Part shown: positions 1 through 8,515 of the stretch, piece after piece | Position numbering within the stretch: the stretch's first letter is position 1 | Layout of the letters: each line of letters starts with the position of its first letter | Origin: PGYT01 sp963675055 | GTDB lineage: Bacteria > Bacteroidota > Ignavibacteria > Ignavibacteriales > Melioribacteraceae | Direction of reading: 5' to 3' | DNA length: 64,000 nt | Assembly: GCA_963675055.2 (NCBI GenBank) | Contig: CAXXJE010000001.1 | Location: forward strand, 372,001-436,000 | Made by a program: the position numbers and the translations under genes | Notes under the pieces: model-generated | The model's database searches: none | The model's input: only the letters and a program-made list of their open reading frames with translations | Told to the model about the DNA's origin: nothing

Positions 1-628
1 TGAGAGCCAGTGGTAACGCGATGGCGGCAAGATACTCACCGGTGCTCTCCAAAGCGGGGAATAATTCTATCTTACAAATCGCAAACGGAATGGAGACAAT
101 GACTGCCAGAATAAGCGGATTAAGAAGTATTTCTTTAATGATCGATTTGATTTCATACTTCGATTTCTCTGATCCAAACACTGTTAGTGCTACAACAGAG
201 AGGAAATTATAAAGAGGAAGAACAAAAGACAGCACCAGCGATGCTTTAGCAACTGAAGCCGCGCCGAACATACCGAACATTATTGCTAAACCTACTATGG
301 CATAATTACTTCTGAAAGCACCCTGAATAAAAACACCTCTGTTGTTTGTATCTTCGCAAAGATAAATTGAAATCATCCAACTTAATCCGAATAAAACAAG
401 TGTTGAAATTACAACAAACAATATGAATGGAATATCGAACTCGGAAGAAAGATCGACATTATAAAGTTTCAGAAAGATTAAGACCGGCAGAGAAACATTA
501 AAAACGAATTTTGAAGTCGAATCAACGAATGACTCCGTTACCAATCCGCGTAGACGAAGAAATATTCCGACAACTACTAGAAGAAATACGGGGAGAACTA
601 CATTAATAATATAGATGAGATCATTCAT
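1..628 (-). CDS. AEC-family (auxin efflux carrier-like) transporter, C-terminus cut by window edge
   Basis: I translated this stretch by hand. The ATG is at 626-628 and about 209 codons run off the window start without a stop. The protein opens MNDLIYIINVVLPVFLLVVV and continues with FLRLRGLVTESFVD and FNVSLPVLIF, the pattern of the first helices of AEC permeases. Hydrophobic segments follow one another in the usual five-plus-five layout, of which only the first half is present. AEC members export or import organic acids, and here the carrier sits 32 bp downstream of a sugar-acid reductase gene, so a sugar-acid or small carboxylate substrate is likely (inference). It is probably the last or a late gene of the minus-strand run that starts with the GntR/LacI-type regulator. 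Confidence 0.8.
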   Translation of the reverse strand, partial: MNDLIYIINVVLPVFLLVVVGIFLRLRGLVTESFVDSTSKFVFNVSLPVLIFLKLYNVDLSSEFDIPFILFVVISTLVLFGLSWMISIYLCEDTNNRGVFIQGAFRSNYAIVGLAIMFGMFGAASVAKASLVLSFVLPLYNFLSVVALTVFGSEKSKYEIKSIIKEILLNPLILAVIVSIPFAICKIELFPALESTGEYLAAIALPLAL

Positions 629-660
629 ATGAGTAACAGGCTTATAAGAATTTTACATTT

Positions 661-1665
661 TCAGAGATCAATAATTCGCTGCCATATCAAGTCTTCCACA
701 GGTATTCCATCCTTTAAATACATTTCCTTTCTGGACAAAGCGCGTTCACCCGGATAGAGTATTTCATCTGAATCCTTTGCAGGAGCTGAATCTTTTATAC
801 TCCTGATTATTTCGTCAACAGTATTATTAATGTAATTGGAATTCGCGAACCTTCCGGGATCAATTGCGATAAACACCTGCGACATTCCTGTGTCATGCCC
901 GGATTCAATCAGCTCATGACTCGCCTTACCTCCCGACAGTACAGTAGCAATCAAATCAAATACAATGGATAACCCTGAACCTTTCCAAAAACCAATCGGC
1001 AAAACTCTTCTGTTTTCGTAGACAACAGCGGGATCTTTTGTAAGGTTACCTTCATTGTCATATCCCGCCTCGAACGGCAGTTCTTTATTAGCTCGCTTAT
1101 GAGTAGACAACTGTCCGTATGAATATCTTGACATTGCCATGTCGAGTACAATATGTCCATTCTCTCTTGGTACTGCGATACAAAGAGGATTATTTCCTAT
1201 CGCAGGTTCTTTGGAGCCCCAAGGCGGCATCATCGGGAAGGCATTAGTAAATGCAATTAGTATGAATCCCTTTTCAGCAGCATGCCAGCCGAATGCTCCC
1301 GCTCTCATCCAGTGGTTGGCATTTTTAAGAGCGACACAACCCAGTCCATTCTCAGCAGCCAGATCAATTGCGCGGTCTGTAACGGATAAAGCATTAAGAG
1401 GTCCGGGTCCCGACTTTCCATCCCACTGTTCCAAAGCGCCGAATGAGTTAACCTTGACAGGTTCGGCATTTGGATCGATAAAGCCGAGGTTAATTAGCTT
1501 AATAAAAGCAACAAATCTGTTTGTACCATGCGATGCAACACCGTACAAATTGTTCGTTGCGAATATGGACGCGCACAGCTCCGCTCTGTCCGGTTGGAAA
1601 TTATACTTAATCAATTTCCCGGTTAAAACTTCGCAAAGCTCTTCATATTTTAGTTTTATCATCAC
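661..1665 (-). CDS. dlgD: Ldh/YiaK-family NAD(P)H-dependent oxidoreductase, 2,3-diketo-L-gulonate reductase-like
   Basis: A 334-residue protein of the malate/L-lactate dehydrogenase-2 superfamily, which is unrelated to Rossmann-fold dehydrogenases. The catalytic-region motif GVASHGTNRF (about residues 42-51) is intact. Long stretches such as GALEQWD, ALKNANHWMR, GWHAAEKGF, MPPWGSKE, YDNEGNLTKDP, FWKGSGLSIV and SQVFIAID match what I recall of E. coli YiaK (DlgD), which reduces 2,3-diketo-L-gulonate to 3-keto-L-gulonate. Cytoplasmic. The neighbours (AEC carrier, aldo/keto reductase, KDG kinase, KDPG aldolase, KdgF) suggest that it reduces a keto or deoxy sugar acid. No KduI or KduD is seen in the window, so a role on a deoxy-diketo uronate is possible. 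The family is certain; the exact substrate is not. Confidence 0.82.
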   Translation of the reverse strand: MMIKLKYEELCEVLTGKLIKYNFQPDRAELCASIFATNNLYGVASHGTNRFVAFIKLINLGFIDPNAEPVKVNSFGALEQWDGKSGPGPLNALSVTDRAIDLAAENGLGCVALKNANHWMRAGAFGWHAAEKGFILIAFTNAFPMMPPWGSKEPAIGNNPLCIAVPRENGHIVLDMAMSRYSYGQLSTHKRANKELPFEAGYDNEGNLTKDPAVVYENRRVLPIGFWKGSGLSIVFDLIATVLSGGKASHELIESGHDTGMSQVFIAIDPGRFANSNYINNTVDEIIRSIKDSAPAKDSDEILYPGERALSRKEMYLKDGIPVEDLIWQRIIDL

Positions 1666-1690
1666 CCGAATCTTTCCACGATATAATTAT

Positions 1691-2686
1691 CTATTCACCA
1701 AAATATTTATTATAAATACTATCAATTTGCTCAATTTCTTCTGCGCTCAATTCGACCTCACCTGCCCCGGCATTTGATACAGCCTGCTTAACTGTCCTTG
1801 CGCCGCATAACAGATGCGTAATACCTCGTCTGTTAAATGTCCATGCAAGTGAAAGCTGTGTAAGATTACAATTTTTACCTGCGGCAATACCTGAGAATTC
1901 CTCCAGCATACTATTTACCTTCAGAATATTTTCTTCAGTGAATAAAGAGTGATTATTTCTTAAATCCCCTTTATTATACTTTCGTTCAGAAGTAATTTTA
2001 CCTGTTAAAAGTCCTTGGGCTAAAGGTGAATAAGCAAGTATAGCAATGTTATTTTCATTACAGTATCCGGCGTTCCCGTTCTTCTCCGCACGCCTTCCAA
2101 GCATACTGAATTTCTCCTGGTCAACATCAAGTTCCCTGTATTGCTTCAATTCGTCAACCTTTGCATTTGAGGCGCCGATTGCTCTGATCTTTCCTTCTTC
2201 CTTAAGTTTTATTAATTCTGCTGCTGTTTCTTCAATAGGAGTGGTTTCATCCTGCCAGTGGGTCTGATAAACATCTATATAATCTGTTTGAAGACGTTTT
2301 AAACTTCTCTCAACTTCTTCTCTCACTGACTCTGCGCCAAGATACTTGTAGACCTTCATAGCATCATCGGCTTGTGATATGCCGTTTTCATCGGAAGTAA
2401 AATGAAGCTTCCCTTTATCCATATCCCACCTTAAACCGCACTTCGTGGCAAGTATAACTTTGTCCCGCCTGTCTTTAATTGCTTTACCAACAACCTCTTC
2501 GGATCTACCGAATCCGTAAACAGGTGCAGTATCAATCAGGTTAATCCCCGCATCAATGCCGGCGTGAATTGTATTTATACTATCATTATCATTTGCGCCG
2601 CCCCACATCCAGCCACCCATTACCCAAGTTCCCAAAGCAATTACTGATGCATTTATATTAGAATCACCCAACTCTCTGTAAATCAT
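1691..2686 (-). CDS. Aldo/keto reductase
   Basis: A 331-residue TIM-barrel aldo/keto reductase. The catalytic tetrad is visible: Asp and Tyr in LIDTAPVYGFGRSE (about residues 51-64), Lys in ILATKCGL (about 80) and His in YQTHWQD (about 143). It also has the nucleotide-binding segment SPLAQGLLTG and the C-terminal AWTFNRRGITHLLCGARTV that holds NADPH in this family. It starts at ATG 2684-2686, 36 bp after the stop of the GntR/LacI-type regulator, and ends 25 bp before the YiaK-like gene, so the three are probably co-transcribed. It resembles the YajO/IolS-like group. The substrate is unknown; sugar-acid or aldose reduction fits the context. Confidence 0.88.
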   Translation of the reverse strand: MIYRELGDSNINASVIALGTWVMGGWMWGGANDNDSINTIHAGIDAGINLIDTAPVYGFGRSEEVVGKAIKDRRDKVILATKCGLRWDMDKGKLHFTSDENGISQADDAMKVYKYLGAESVREEVERSLKRLQTDYIDVYQTHWQDETTPIEETAAELIKLKEEGKIRAIGASNAKVDELKQYRELDVDQEKFSMLGRRAEKNGNAGYCNENNIAILAYSPLAQGLLTGKITSERKYNKGDLRNNHSLFTEENILKVNSMLEEFSGIAAGKNCNLTQLSLAWTFNRRGITHLLCGARTVKQAVSNAGAGEVELSAEEIEQIDSIYNKYFGE

Positions 2687-2722
2687 TATACACTCCCATA
2701 ATTCAATTTTTTAATTATTCTT

Positions 2723-3838
2723 TTACTTTAACTTTCCGCCGCAGGATTTTCTAATTACAAGTGAAGGATTAAACAACTTTCTTACGTCAACCGGCAGATT
2801 ATTTATACGCTTATGAAGTGTAGAAACCGCCACTCCTCCGATTTCATCAACGGGCTGCTTTATTGTTGTAAGGGGTATCGCGGCATACTTCGCCATTTGG
2901 ATATCATTGTACCCGACAATTGCTACTTCTCCGGGAATACTAACTCCCTTATCCAGGAGCACCGACATAAATCCAAGTGCAGCACTGTCGCTATATATAA
3001 ACATAGCTCTCGGACGGTTTTTCAACTTCATGAATTTCTTTCCAATTGATACCCCCGATTCAAACCGATCCATATCGTACTCCAGCGGATCAAGATAAAA
3101 TATCTGTCTTCTGTCAATCGGAAGATCATTTTCAACCATCGCACGCTCGTAACCTATTCGTCTTACTTCGCCCAGGATATTTTTATCACCGCCGTGTACG
3201 TAACCGATGCTTTCGTATCCAAGTTGAGCCAGGTGCGAAGTTGCCTGGTAAGCTCCGTTCTCATGGTTCGAACCTACAAACCAGTATTCCGGCTCATGCA
3301 TATACGAGATCATCACATATGGGAAACTTTGATCGTGCAGTTCCTTGATATATTTAGTTGCCCTGTATTCCAGTGAGAACGAAGCAATTATTAATCCATC
3401 CACACCCAGATTTTTAAAATGGTTTATCTGGCTTTCTTCTTTGGCCAGGTCATCGGATGAACTGGACAGCAGAATGTTATAGCCCAGTTCATTTGCACGT
3501 CTCTCGATGGACGGTATTATCATAGAGAAAAAAGGGTGAGTCAGGTTGCGTATTACCAAACCCAAATTTCTAACTTTGGAGTGATCAAGTTTCCAATTCT
3601 TTCTCGGGGCTACATACGTCCCTTTACCTATGCGGGTAAACAGGACTCCCTCACCAACAAGTGAGGCAATGGCTTTCTTAACCGTCATAAGACTTACTTT
3701 GTAGTACTTCGCAAGTTCGCTGTTAGAACCAACCTGCTCATCTTCGATAAGCTCGTTACTAATGATTTTACGCTTAAGGTCCTCTTTAATTTGAATATAA
3801 AGAGGCGTCTCGTCATTAAATTTGTGTTCTTCACTCAT
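2723..3838 (-). CDS. GntR-type HTH transcriptional regulator with LacI-type sugar sensor (AraR-like)
   Basis: A 371-residue fusion. Residues about 12-78 form a GntR winged helix (TPLYIQIKEDLKRKI, then LAKYYKVSLMTVKKAIASL, then GEGVLFTRIGKGTYV). Residues about 90-371 form a LacI/periplasmic-binding-protein fold (LGLVIRNLTHPFFSMIIPSI, GVDGLIIASF, AIVGYNDIQMAKYAAIPLTT). This layout is that of AraR-type repressors, which release DNA on binding a sugar. It is first in a minus-strand run with the aldo/keto reductase, YiaK-like reductase and AEC carrier, so local control is likely. A GGTATACC palindrome sits 16 bp upstream of its start and could be an autoregulatory operator (weak). Confidence 0.9.
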   Translation of the reverse strand: MSEEHKFNDETPLYIQIKEDLKRKIISNELIEDEQVGSNSELAKYYKVSLMTVKKAIASLVGEGVLFTRIGKGTYVAPRKNWKLDHSKVRNLGLVIRNLTHPFFSMIIPSIERRANELGYNILLSSSSDDLAKEESQINHFKNLGVDGLIIASFSLEYRATKYIKELHDQSFPYVMISYMHEPEYWFVGSNHENGAYQATSHLAQLGYESIGYVHGGDKNILGEVRRIGYERAMVENDLPIDRRQIFYLDPLEYDMDRFESGVSIGKKFMKLKNRPRAMFIYSDSAALGFMSVLLDKGVSIPGEVAIVGYNDIQMAKYAAIPLTTIKQPVDEIGGVAVSTLHKRINNLPVDVRKLFNPSLVIRKSCGGKLK

Positions 3839-3853
3839 AATTCAGTTATACTC

Positions 3854-3861
3854 GGTATACC
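3854..3861. promoter_or_regulatory. Possible operator palindrome upstream of the GntR/LacI-type regulator
   Basis: GGTATACC is a perfect 8-bp palindrome placed between the regulator start (3838) and the preceding membrane-protein gene. Autoregulating GntR-type repressors often bind such a site. The same short word also occurs inside coding regions of this window, so the evidence is positional only. Confidence 0.2.
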
Positions 3862-3922
3862 AGGTTTAACAACTTAAAGCATTCCCAGGACTAATTCAAG
3901 TGAGTTAAATTGAAGTATGACC

Positions 3923-4438
3923 TTACTTGGATGAATTAAGTCTTGCTGCGAAAAAGACTAAACCGGAAGTAACTATCAACACCACGAACTGTAATGCGAG
4001 CGAAGTTGAAATCAATCCAATGGATAACAATCCGGCAGAAATTGCTGCATACTTAACGGCATAATACACAATCTTGCTTAAAAGTATACTTATACCGGCG
4101 CTTAAAAATAAATTATCAAACTTTCTGTTCAACTGATAAAATATCAACACGTTCACAACCAGTTCGAATGACATTATAAGTGCTTTGACAAACAAAGGAT
4201 GACCGGAAGTAAGAACAGAAAAAACGGGAAGTGTGACAGCAATTATTAGCGAGTTGGTTTTATTGCTAAATAGTATTGTTGCAAAAACAGCTAAACGCAT
4301 CGGTTCAATTACATAAAGCGGCAGACTTAACAAATGCGTAAAGTAAGGAATAGCGTATATTGCAGCAATTAAGAATACATCAAGAAGAATAATTTTTGAT
4401 TTGGATTTTTCAAACGCAACACTTTGCTCAACCAGCAT
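3923..4438 (-). CDS. Small integral membrane protein, possibly ECF-transporter S-component-like
   Basis: 171 residues, mostly hydrophobic, with about five or six predicted membrane helices (near residues 17-36, 45-62, 63-80, 85-105, 110-130 and 140-165). Motifs such as PMRLAVFATILFSNKTN, LPVFSVLTSGHP and KALIMSFELVVNVLIF resemble the compact substrate-binding (S) subunits of energy-coupling-factor transporters, but I do not recognise a specific family. It lies alone between the Gfo/Idh/MocA gene (30 bp upstream) and the regulator gene. No ECF ATPase or T subunit is in the window; S components often share those subunits in trans. The function is unknown. Confidence 0.6.
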   Translation of the reverse strand: MLVEQSVAFEKSKSKIILLDVFLIAAIYAIPYFTHLLSLPLYVIEPMRLAVFATILFSNKTNSLIIAVTLPVFSVLTSGHPLFVKALIMSFELVVNVLIFYQLNRKFDNLFLSAGISILLSKIVYYAVKYAAISAGLLSIGLISTSLALQFVVLIVTSGLVFFAARLNSSK

Positions 4439-4468
4439 GATTAATTCTCCATTATTATCATATTAAAA

Positions 4469-5443
4469 TTATAATTTTCCCAAAACATTGTCCAATACCC
4501 AATTTGTTCTCGCTGCATCTATTCCATGACTGGGACAAGCGCCCTCTCCCCTCAATTCAGCAATAACTGTTGTGAGTAACGGCTGGTGAACATGTTGAGG
4601 CCATTCGCAGTTTATACTTTTTTCGCCTTTATCGGTTTTAATAATAATCGGATTTTTATCAAAAGTCGAAAAGCTTATCATACCTTTTGAACCGATTAAT
4701 TCAATCGTATCTTCGTGAAAACCGGAAGCAAAGGACCATAATCCGCTCCCCTGAATTCCGGACTCAAATTCGAACGAAGCGCTTACTGTATCTTCAGCGT
4801 TATATAAACCATTTATATTCGATTTAGAGCCCGACACATTTCTAACCGGACCAAGAAGATAATCAAGGAAATCGAACTGGTGAGACGCGAGATCGTAAAA
4901 GTACCCGGCTCCGGCAATCTCAGGCTTAACGCGCCATGGTAAATTTTCCTTATCGCTATCTTCCTCACGGGGTTGCAGGAACAGGTTCATATTTACAGCC
5001 TGGATACTGCCTATCTCAGAAGAATCGACAAGTTCCTTAACCCTAATAAACAATGGAAGTCCACGACGATAGTAAGCAACAAACAATGGCACTCTGTTTT
5101 GTTCACATACTTTAATCATGCTGCGGCACTCTTCATAATTTGCTGCCATTGGTTTTTCAACATAAACCGGCTTACCGGCTTCAGCAGCTCGAATAGTATA
5201 CTCAGCGTGCGATGAAGGGGGCGTCGCTATGTAAATAGCATTAATTTCAGGATCATTTATCAGCTTGTCCGATTTATCGTACCATTTAGGCACTCCATGT
5301 CTTTTAGCATAATCCTCAGCCAACTCACCATTTCTTCTCATCACAGCAATTATCCCGGAATTAGCTATTTTATTAAACGCCGGGCCGCTTTTAACTTCGG
5401 TTACATCACCACATCCGATGAAACCCCATTTTATTTCATTCAT
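4469..5443 (-). CDS. Gfo/Idh/MocA-family oxidoreductase
   Basis: A 324-residue NAD(P)-dependent sugar dehydrogenase or reductase. The N-terminal Rossmann fold shows GFIGCGDVTEVKSGPAF (about residues 7-23) and the family signature VYVEKPMA (about 92-99), in which Glu-Lys-Pro positions the nicotinamide. The C-terminal alpha/beta domain has AGAGYFYDLASHQFDFLDYL, which carries the His that contacts substrate. Cytoplasmic. Members interconvert hydroxyl and keto groups on sugars, inositols and sugar acids. It follows kdgF by 54 bp on the same strand, so it probably acts on a uronate-derived intermediate. The exact reaction cannot be read from sequence. Confidence 0.88.
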   Translation of the reverse strand: MNEIKWGFIGCGDVTEVKSGPAFNKIANSGIIAVMRRNGELAEDYAKRHGVPKWYDKSDKLINDPEINAIYIATPPSSHAEYTIRAAEAGKPVYVEKPMAANYEECRSMIKVCEQNRVPLFVAYYRRGLPLFIRVKELVDSSEIGSIQAVNMNLFLQPREEDSDKENLPWRVKPEIAGAGYFYDLASHQFDFLDYLLGPVRNVSGSKSNINGLYNAEDTVSASFEFESGIQGSGLWSFASGFHEDTIELIGSKGMISFSTFDKNPIIIKTDKGEKSINCEWPQHVHQPLLTTVIAELRGEGACPSHGIDAARTNWVLDNVLGKL

Positions 5444-5497
5444 TTTTGAGCCGGATTATTTTCAGGAATTAGTCGTATAATTAAATTAATTATTATT

Positions 5498-5836
5498 CTA
5501 AAGAAAGTCTTCTCTAACCGGACTAAACACGTCAATTAGCTCTCCTTCCTCCAGGCAAATGGCTTCATGTTCAATATTCGACGGAACATAAAATCCATCA
5601 CCTTTTGTAAGAACCTGCTTTTTATTTCCAATAGAAATTTCAAATTCACCTTCAGATACATAGGTTGTCTGGCAATGAATATGCTTATGTCTTGCACCAA
5701 TACCACCCTTCTCAAATTTAACTCTTACCATCATTATATTATCTTCATAACCCAAGATTTTTCTCGTCAGTCCGGGTGCTGCAATTTCCCATTCAACTTC
5801 TTCCGATTTTATATATTCATTACTTTGATACTTCAT
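5498..5836 (-). CDS. kdgF: KdgF-like cupin, converts unsaturated monouronates to linear keto sugar acids
   Basis: A 112-residue single cupin. The metal-binding motif is visible as ARHKHIHCQTTYVSEGE (His, His, Gln and Glu of cupin motif 1, about residues 48-64). Motif 2 follows in GDGFYVPSNIEHEAI, and the typical KdgF ending DVFSPVREDF closes the protein. KdgF enzymes linearise the 4,5-unsaturated uronates released by pectate or alginate lyases. A strong ribosome-binding site (GGAGG) precedes the ATG. It sits between the FCD-type GntR regulator and the Gfo/Idh/MocA oxidoreductase and near KDG kinase and KDPG aldolase, which supports a role in uronate breakdown. No polysaccharide lyase is in the window, so the substrate source is elsewhere. 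Confidence 0.82.
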   Translation of the reverse strand: MKYQSNEYIKSEEVEWEIAAPGLTRKILGYEDNIMMVRVKFEKGGIGARHKHIHCQTTYVSEGEFEISIGNKKQVLTKGDGFYVPSNIEHEAICLEEGELIDVFSPVREDFL

Positions 5837-5873
5837 TGAAAACCTCCAATAATCTAATTCGTTTGATACAATG

Positions 5874-6596
5874 CTACCTTTTCAGATTAGTCTTAGTAAA
5901 TAATTTTCCGGCATGCTCCTCAGCAATTTTTAGATGTGCGCTCATAGCCTTAAAAGCCCTGTCGCCATTACGCTCTTTAACGGCTTTCAGAATTTTCCTG
6001 TGCCATATAACCGCAACTTCGCGGGCATCTTCAACTTTATCAAATATCTTAAGTTTTAATTCAGGCATCATATGGTGTATTGGACTGATAAGAATCGGTA
6101 TAACAATATTTTTTGTTGCCCTTGCAAGAAGCTGATGGAATTCCATGTCATACTTTTCAATAATTTCCGAAGTACTTTCACACTCCGCCATTTCCTGAAC
6201 ATTCTTTTTCATCAAGTCCAGATCGATTTCATCCCGATTCAAAGAAGCCTCTCTTGCAATTGCAGGTTCAATCAACTGTCTTGTGTGTACAAGATCAACT
6301 GCATAGTTCCTGTCGAGTTTTAGTCTGAGAAATTTCTGAAGCGGGTTTATAACACTTTCTGAACTAATTTTATTTACAAATATTCCTTTGCCCTTTTCTA
6401 CTGTTATAAGTCCTTGGGCGGAAAGTATTTGGAGTGCTTCTCTTACCGAAGTACGACTCACTTTGAACTGGGCACACAACTCATTTTCCGAGGGCAGCTT
6501 CGATCCTGGTTGATACTTCTTAGACAAAATAGAATCTTCTATCTGCGTTGCAATAAGCTGCTTGATCGGAATTCGTTCCGCTATGGATGTAAACAT
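5874..6596 (-). CDS. GntR-family regulator with FCD domain (FadR/UxuR type)
   Basis: 240 residues. The N-terminal winged helix (about 12-75) reads QIEDSILSKKYQPGSKLPSE, then LCAQFKVSRTSVREALQILS and GLITVEKGKGIFV. The C-terminal FCD domain (about 95-225) is all-helical, with RQLIEPAIAREAS, EKYDMEFHQLLARAT and a late His in IWHRKILKAVKERN; FCD domains usually bind a carboxylate ligand through a metal held by such residues. Placed between kdgF and the KDG kinase gene, it is the best candidate for control of the sugar-acid genes, like UxuR, ExuR or KdgR-type regulators. The TTGTATGACAA site at 8400-8410 fits the FadR-type operator consensus and may be its target. Confidence 0.9.
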   Translation of the reverse strand: MFTSIAERIPIKQLIATQIEDSILSKKYQPGSKLPSENELCAQFKVSRTSVREALQILSAQGLITVEKGKGIFVNKISSESVINPLQKFLRLKLDRNYAVDLVHTRQLIEPAIAREASLNRDEIDLDLMKKNVQEMAECESTSEIIEKYDMEFHQLLARATKNIVIPILISPIHHMMPELKLKIFDKVEDAREVAVIWHRKILKAVKERNGDRAFKAMSAHLKIAEEHAGKLFTKTNLKR

Positions 6597-6624
6597 TGAT
6601 TAACTCCGGAAAAAATATATTCGT

Positions 6625-7656
6625 CTACCTTTCAACTCTGCCTGAACCACCGCTCATAATAAGTTTCTCAACTTCTTCAACGGATACCAGGTTAAAGTCA
6701 CCTAAGATAGTCTGTTTCAAACAAGAAGCGGCAACTGCAAAGTCCAATGCTTCATTCGTTGCTGACTTTGTCAGCAGTCCGTAAATAAGTCCGCTCGCAA
6801 AAGAATCCCCTCCGCCAACCCTGTCAACTATTTGGATGTCGTAAACCCGGGTTCTATATGGAGTTTTGCAATCCTTTTCATCATGAAGCAGCGCACTCCA
6901 TCCGTTTCTTGACGCGGAATGACTTTCCCTGAGCGTTATCGCAACGGTTTCGAAATTGAATTTTTCTTTCAGTGACTCGGCAAGTTTGAAATAACCCTGT
7001 TCATCAATTTCCGCTGCTTCCACATCGGTACTGCCTGCCTTCATACCGAGACTCTTTTCAGCGTCTTCCTCATTGGCGATGCAAACATCAACATATTCCA
7101 TTAAAGGAACCATCACTTCCTGCGCTTCTTTTGTTGTCCATAATTTCTTTCTGAAGTTAAGATCGCAGCTTATTTTAATTCCATTCGATTTAGCAGCAAC
7201 GCATGCTTGTTTTAATGATTCCTGCGCTTTCTTTCCCAGTGCGGGAGTAATACCGGTCCAATGAAACCAGTCTTTGTCTTTAAATATTTCTTCCCAGTTG
7301 AACTCGGCAGATTCCGATTCGGAAATGGCTGAATTGGATCTGTCATAAATAACTTTCGAAGCTCTCTGACTGGCACCGGTTTCCAGAAAATAAATTCCGA
7401 TCCTTTCACCACCTCTGACTACATAATCTGTGTTCACGCCGAATCTTCGCAAGTGATTGACGGCTGACTGCCCGATTTCATGTATGGGGAGTTTAGAAAC
7501 AAAGTAGCTGTTAAGTCCGTAATTTACCAACGAAACCGCAACATTAGCTTCGCCGCCGCCGTAAGTAACATCCATTTGATGTGACTGTACAAATCTATTA
7601 AATCCTGGTGTAGACAGTCTTAACATAATTTCACCGAACGTAACTACGTTTTTCAT
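6625..7656 (-). CDS. kdgK: PfkB-family sugar kinase, probable 2-keto-3-deoxygluconate kinase
   Basis: 343 residues with both PfkB signatures: the N-terminal VTYGGGEANVAVSLVNYG (about 30-47) and the C-terminal DRVGGGDSFASGLIYGLL (about 280-297), whose Asp is the catalytic base. The start MKNVVTFGEIMLRLSTPGF is typical of KDG kinases, which bind the keto acid with an Arg/Tyr-rich lid. It phosphorylates 2-keto-3-deoxygluconate to KDPG in the cytoplasm. The KDPG aldolase gene lies 13 bp upstream and is transcribed first, so the two form the lower sugar-acid (Entner-Doudoroff) step. A clear ribosome-binding site (AAAGGAG) precedes the ATG. A fructokinase role is less likely given the neighbours. 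Confidence 0.88.
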   Translation of the reverse strand: MKNVVTFGEIMLRLSTPGFNRFVQSHQMDVTYGGGEANVAVSLVNYGLNSYFVSKLPIHEIGQSAVNHLRRFGVNTDYVVRGGERIGIYFLETGASQRASKVIYDRSNSAISESESAEFNWEEIFKDKDWFHWTGITPALGKKAQESLKQACVAAKSNGIKISCDLNFRKKLWTTKEAQEVMVPLMEYVDVCIANEEDAEKSLGMKAGSTDVEAAEIDEQGYFKLAESLKEKFNFETVAITLRESHSASRNGWSALLHDEKDCKTPYRTRVYDIQIVDRVGGGDSFASGLIYGLLTKSATNEALDFAVAASCLKQTILGDFNLVSVEEVEKLIMSGGSGRVER

Positions 7657-7669
7657 TAGTACTCCTTTG

Positions 7670-8311
7670 TTATTCTTGTTCGCTAATACTTTGCATTAAG
7701 ATTTCCGCGTTTCGAGTTATCACTTCGAAGCTGCTTTCCGCGATTGCTTTTTTGTCCAGCAGAGCACTTCCAACTCCTACGGCACAAGCACCCGACTTAA
7801 ACCACTCACCGGCATTAGTTAGAGTAACACCACCGGTAGGCATAATTTTCAAATGAGGCATTGGTGCTTTAATACCTTTGAAGAACGCCATACCAACAAC
7901 ATCCGCCGGGAAGACCTTAACAACATCAGCTCCGTATTCGTAAGCATCGAAAATTTCAGTTGGTGTGAATGCGCCGGGCATCGCCGGTTTATTATTCCGG
8001 TGTGCAGTATCAATCAAAGATTTGATATAAACAGGACTAACAATATACTGGGCGCCAAGGTCAATTGATTCCTGTGCCTGCTGATCAGATAGTACGGAAC
8101 CGACGCCGAGAACCGAGTCTGAACCGAATTCTTTATCAAGCTGCGGCAGAAGTTCAAAGGAATTCGGCGTTGTAAGGGTTAGCTCGATATTTTTAATGCC
8201 GCCTTTAAGTACGGCTTCAATAACCGGTAATACTTTTGCCGGATCATTCAAGCGTACAACCGCGAATGCTTTATTTTCTAATAAAGCCGACAGAATTTCA
8301 TTCTTGTTCAT
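7670..8311 (-). CDS. eda: KDPG/KHG aldolase
   Basis: 213 residues of the class I KDPG aldolase family. ELTLTTPNSFELL (about 41-53) carries the catalytic Glu. GADVVKVFPADVVG (about 129-142) carries the Schiff-base Lys in the sequence VKVFPA. GGVTLTNAGEWFKSGACAVGVGSALL forms the phosphate-binding loop. It cleaves KDPG to pyruvate and glyceraldehyde-3-phosphate. It is first in the probable operon eda-kdgK-FCD regulator-kdgF-oxidoreductase. The 239-bp region upstream contains a FadR-type operator match (8400-8410), and an AGGA ribosome-binding site precedes the ATG. Confidence 0.93.
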   Translation of the reverse strand: MNKNEILSALLENKAFAVVRLNDPAKVLPVIEAVLKGGIKNIELTLTTPNSFELLPQLDKEFGSDSVLGVGSVLSDQQAQESIDLGAQYIVSPVYIKSLIDTAHRNNKPAMPGAFTPTEIFDAYEYGADVVKVFPADVVGMAFFKGIKAPMPHLKIMPTGGVTLTNAGEWFKSGACAVGVGSALLDKKAIAESSFEVITRNAEILMQSISEQE

Positions 8312-8399
8312 ACTAATTCCTATTTATTCCACTAAATATATTTTCACTGCTGTCAATTGAAGTTAGAATATCCTTGAAATTCGACACTTCTGATTAAAC

Positions 8400-8416
8400 T
8401 TGTATGACAACATACG
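8400..8416. promoter_or_regulatory. Candidate FCD-GntR operator upstream of eda
   Basis: The sequence TTGTATGACAA (8400-8410) fits the FadR-subfamily operator consensus TNGTNNNACNA at every fixed position. It overlaps a perfect inverted repeat GTATG-ACAA-CATAC (8402-8415). It lies 89 bp upstream of the eda start, and a regulator of the matching family is encoded three genes downstream. That the regulator binds here is inference. Confidence 0.5.
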
Positions 8417-8515
8417 TAATATAAGAAGAGACAAAATTATTTCAAAAATTCGGGGTTATTTTTATCCGGCATGACTTGAGAAAACAATAAATTGGGAGGA
8501 AATATAATGAGAAGT

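Noticed and set aside
1139..1777. A 212-codon open frame on the plus strand
   Set aside because: It lies antisense to the YiaK-like reductase gene, whose translation matches a known family throughout.
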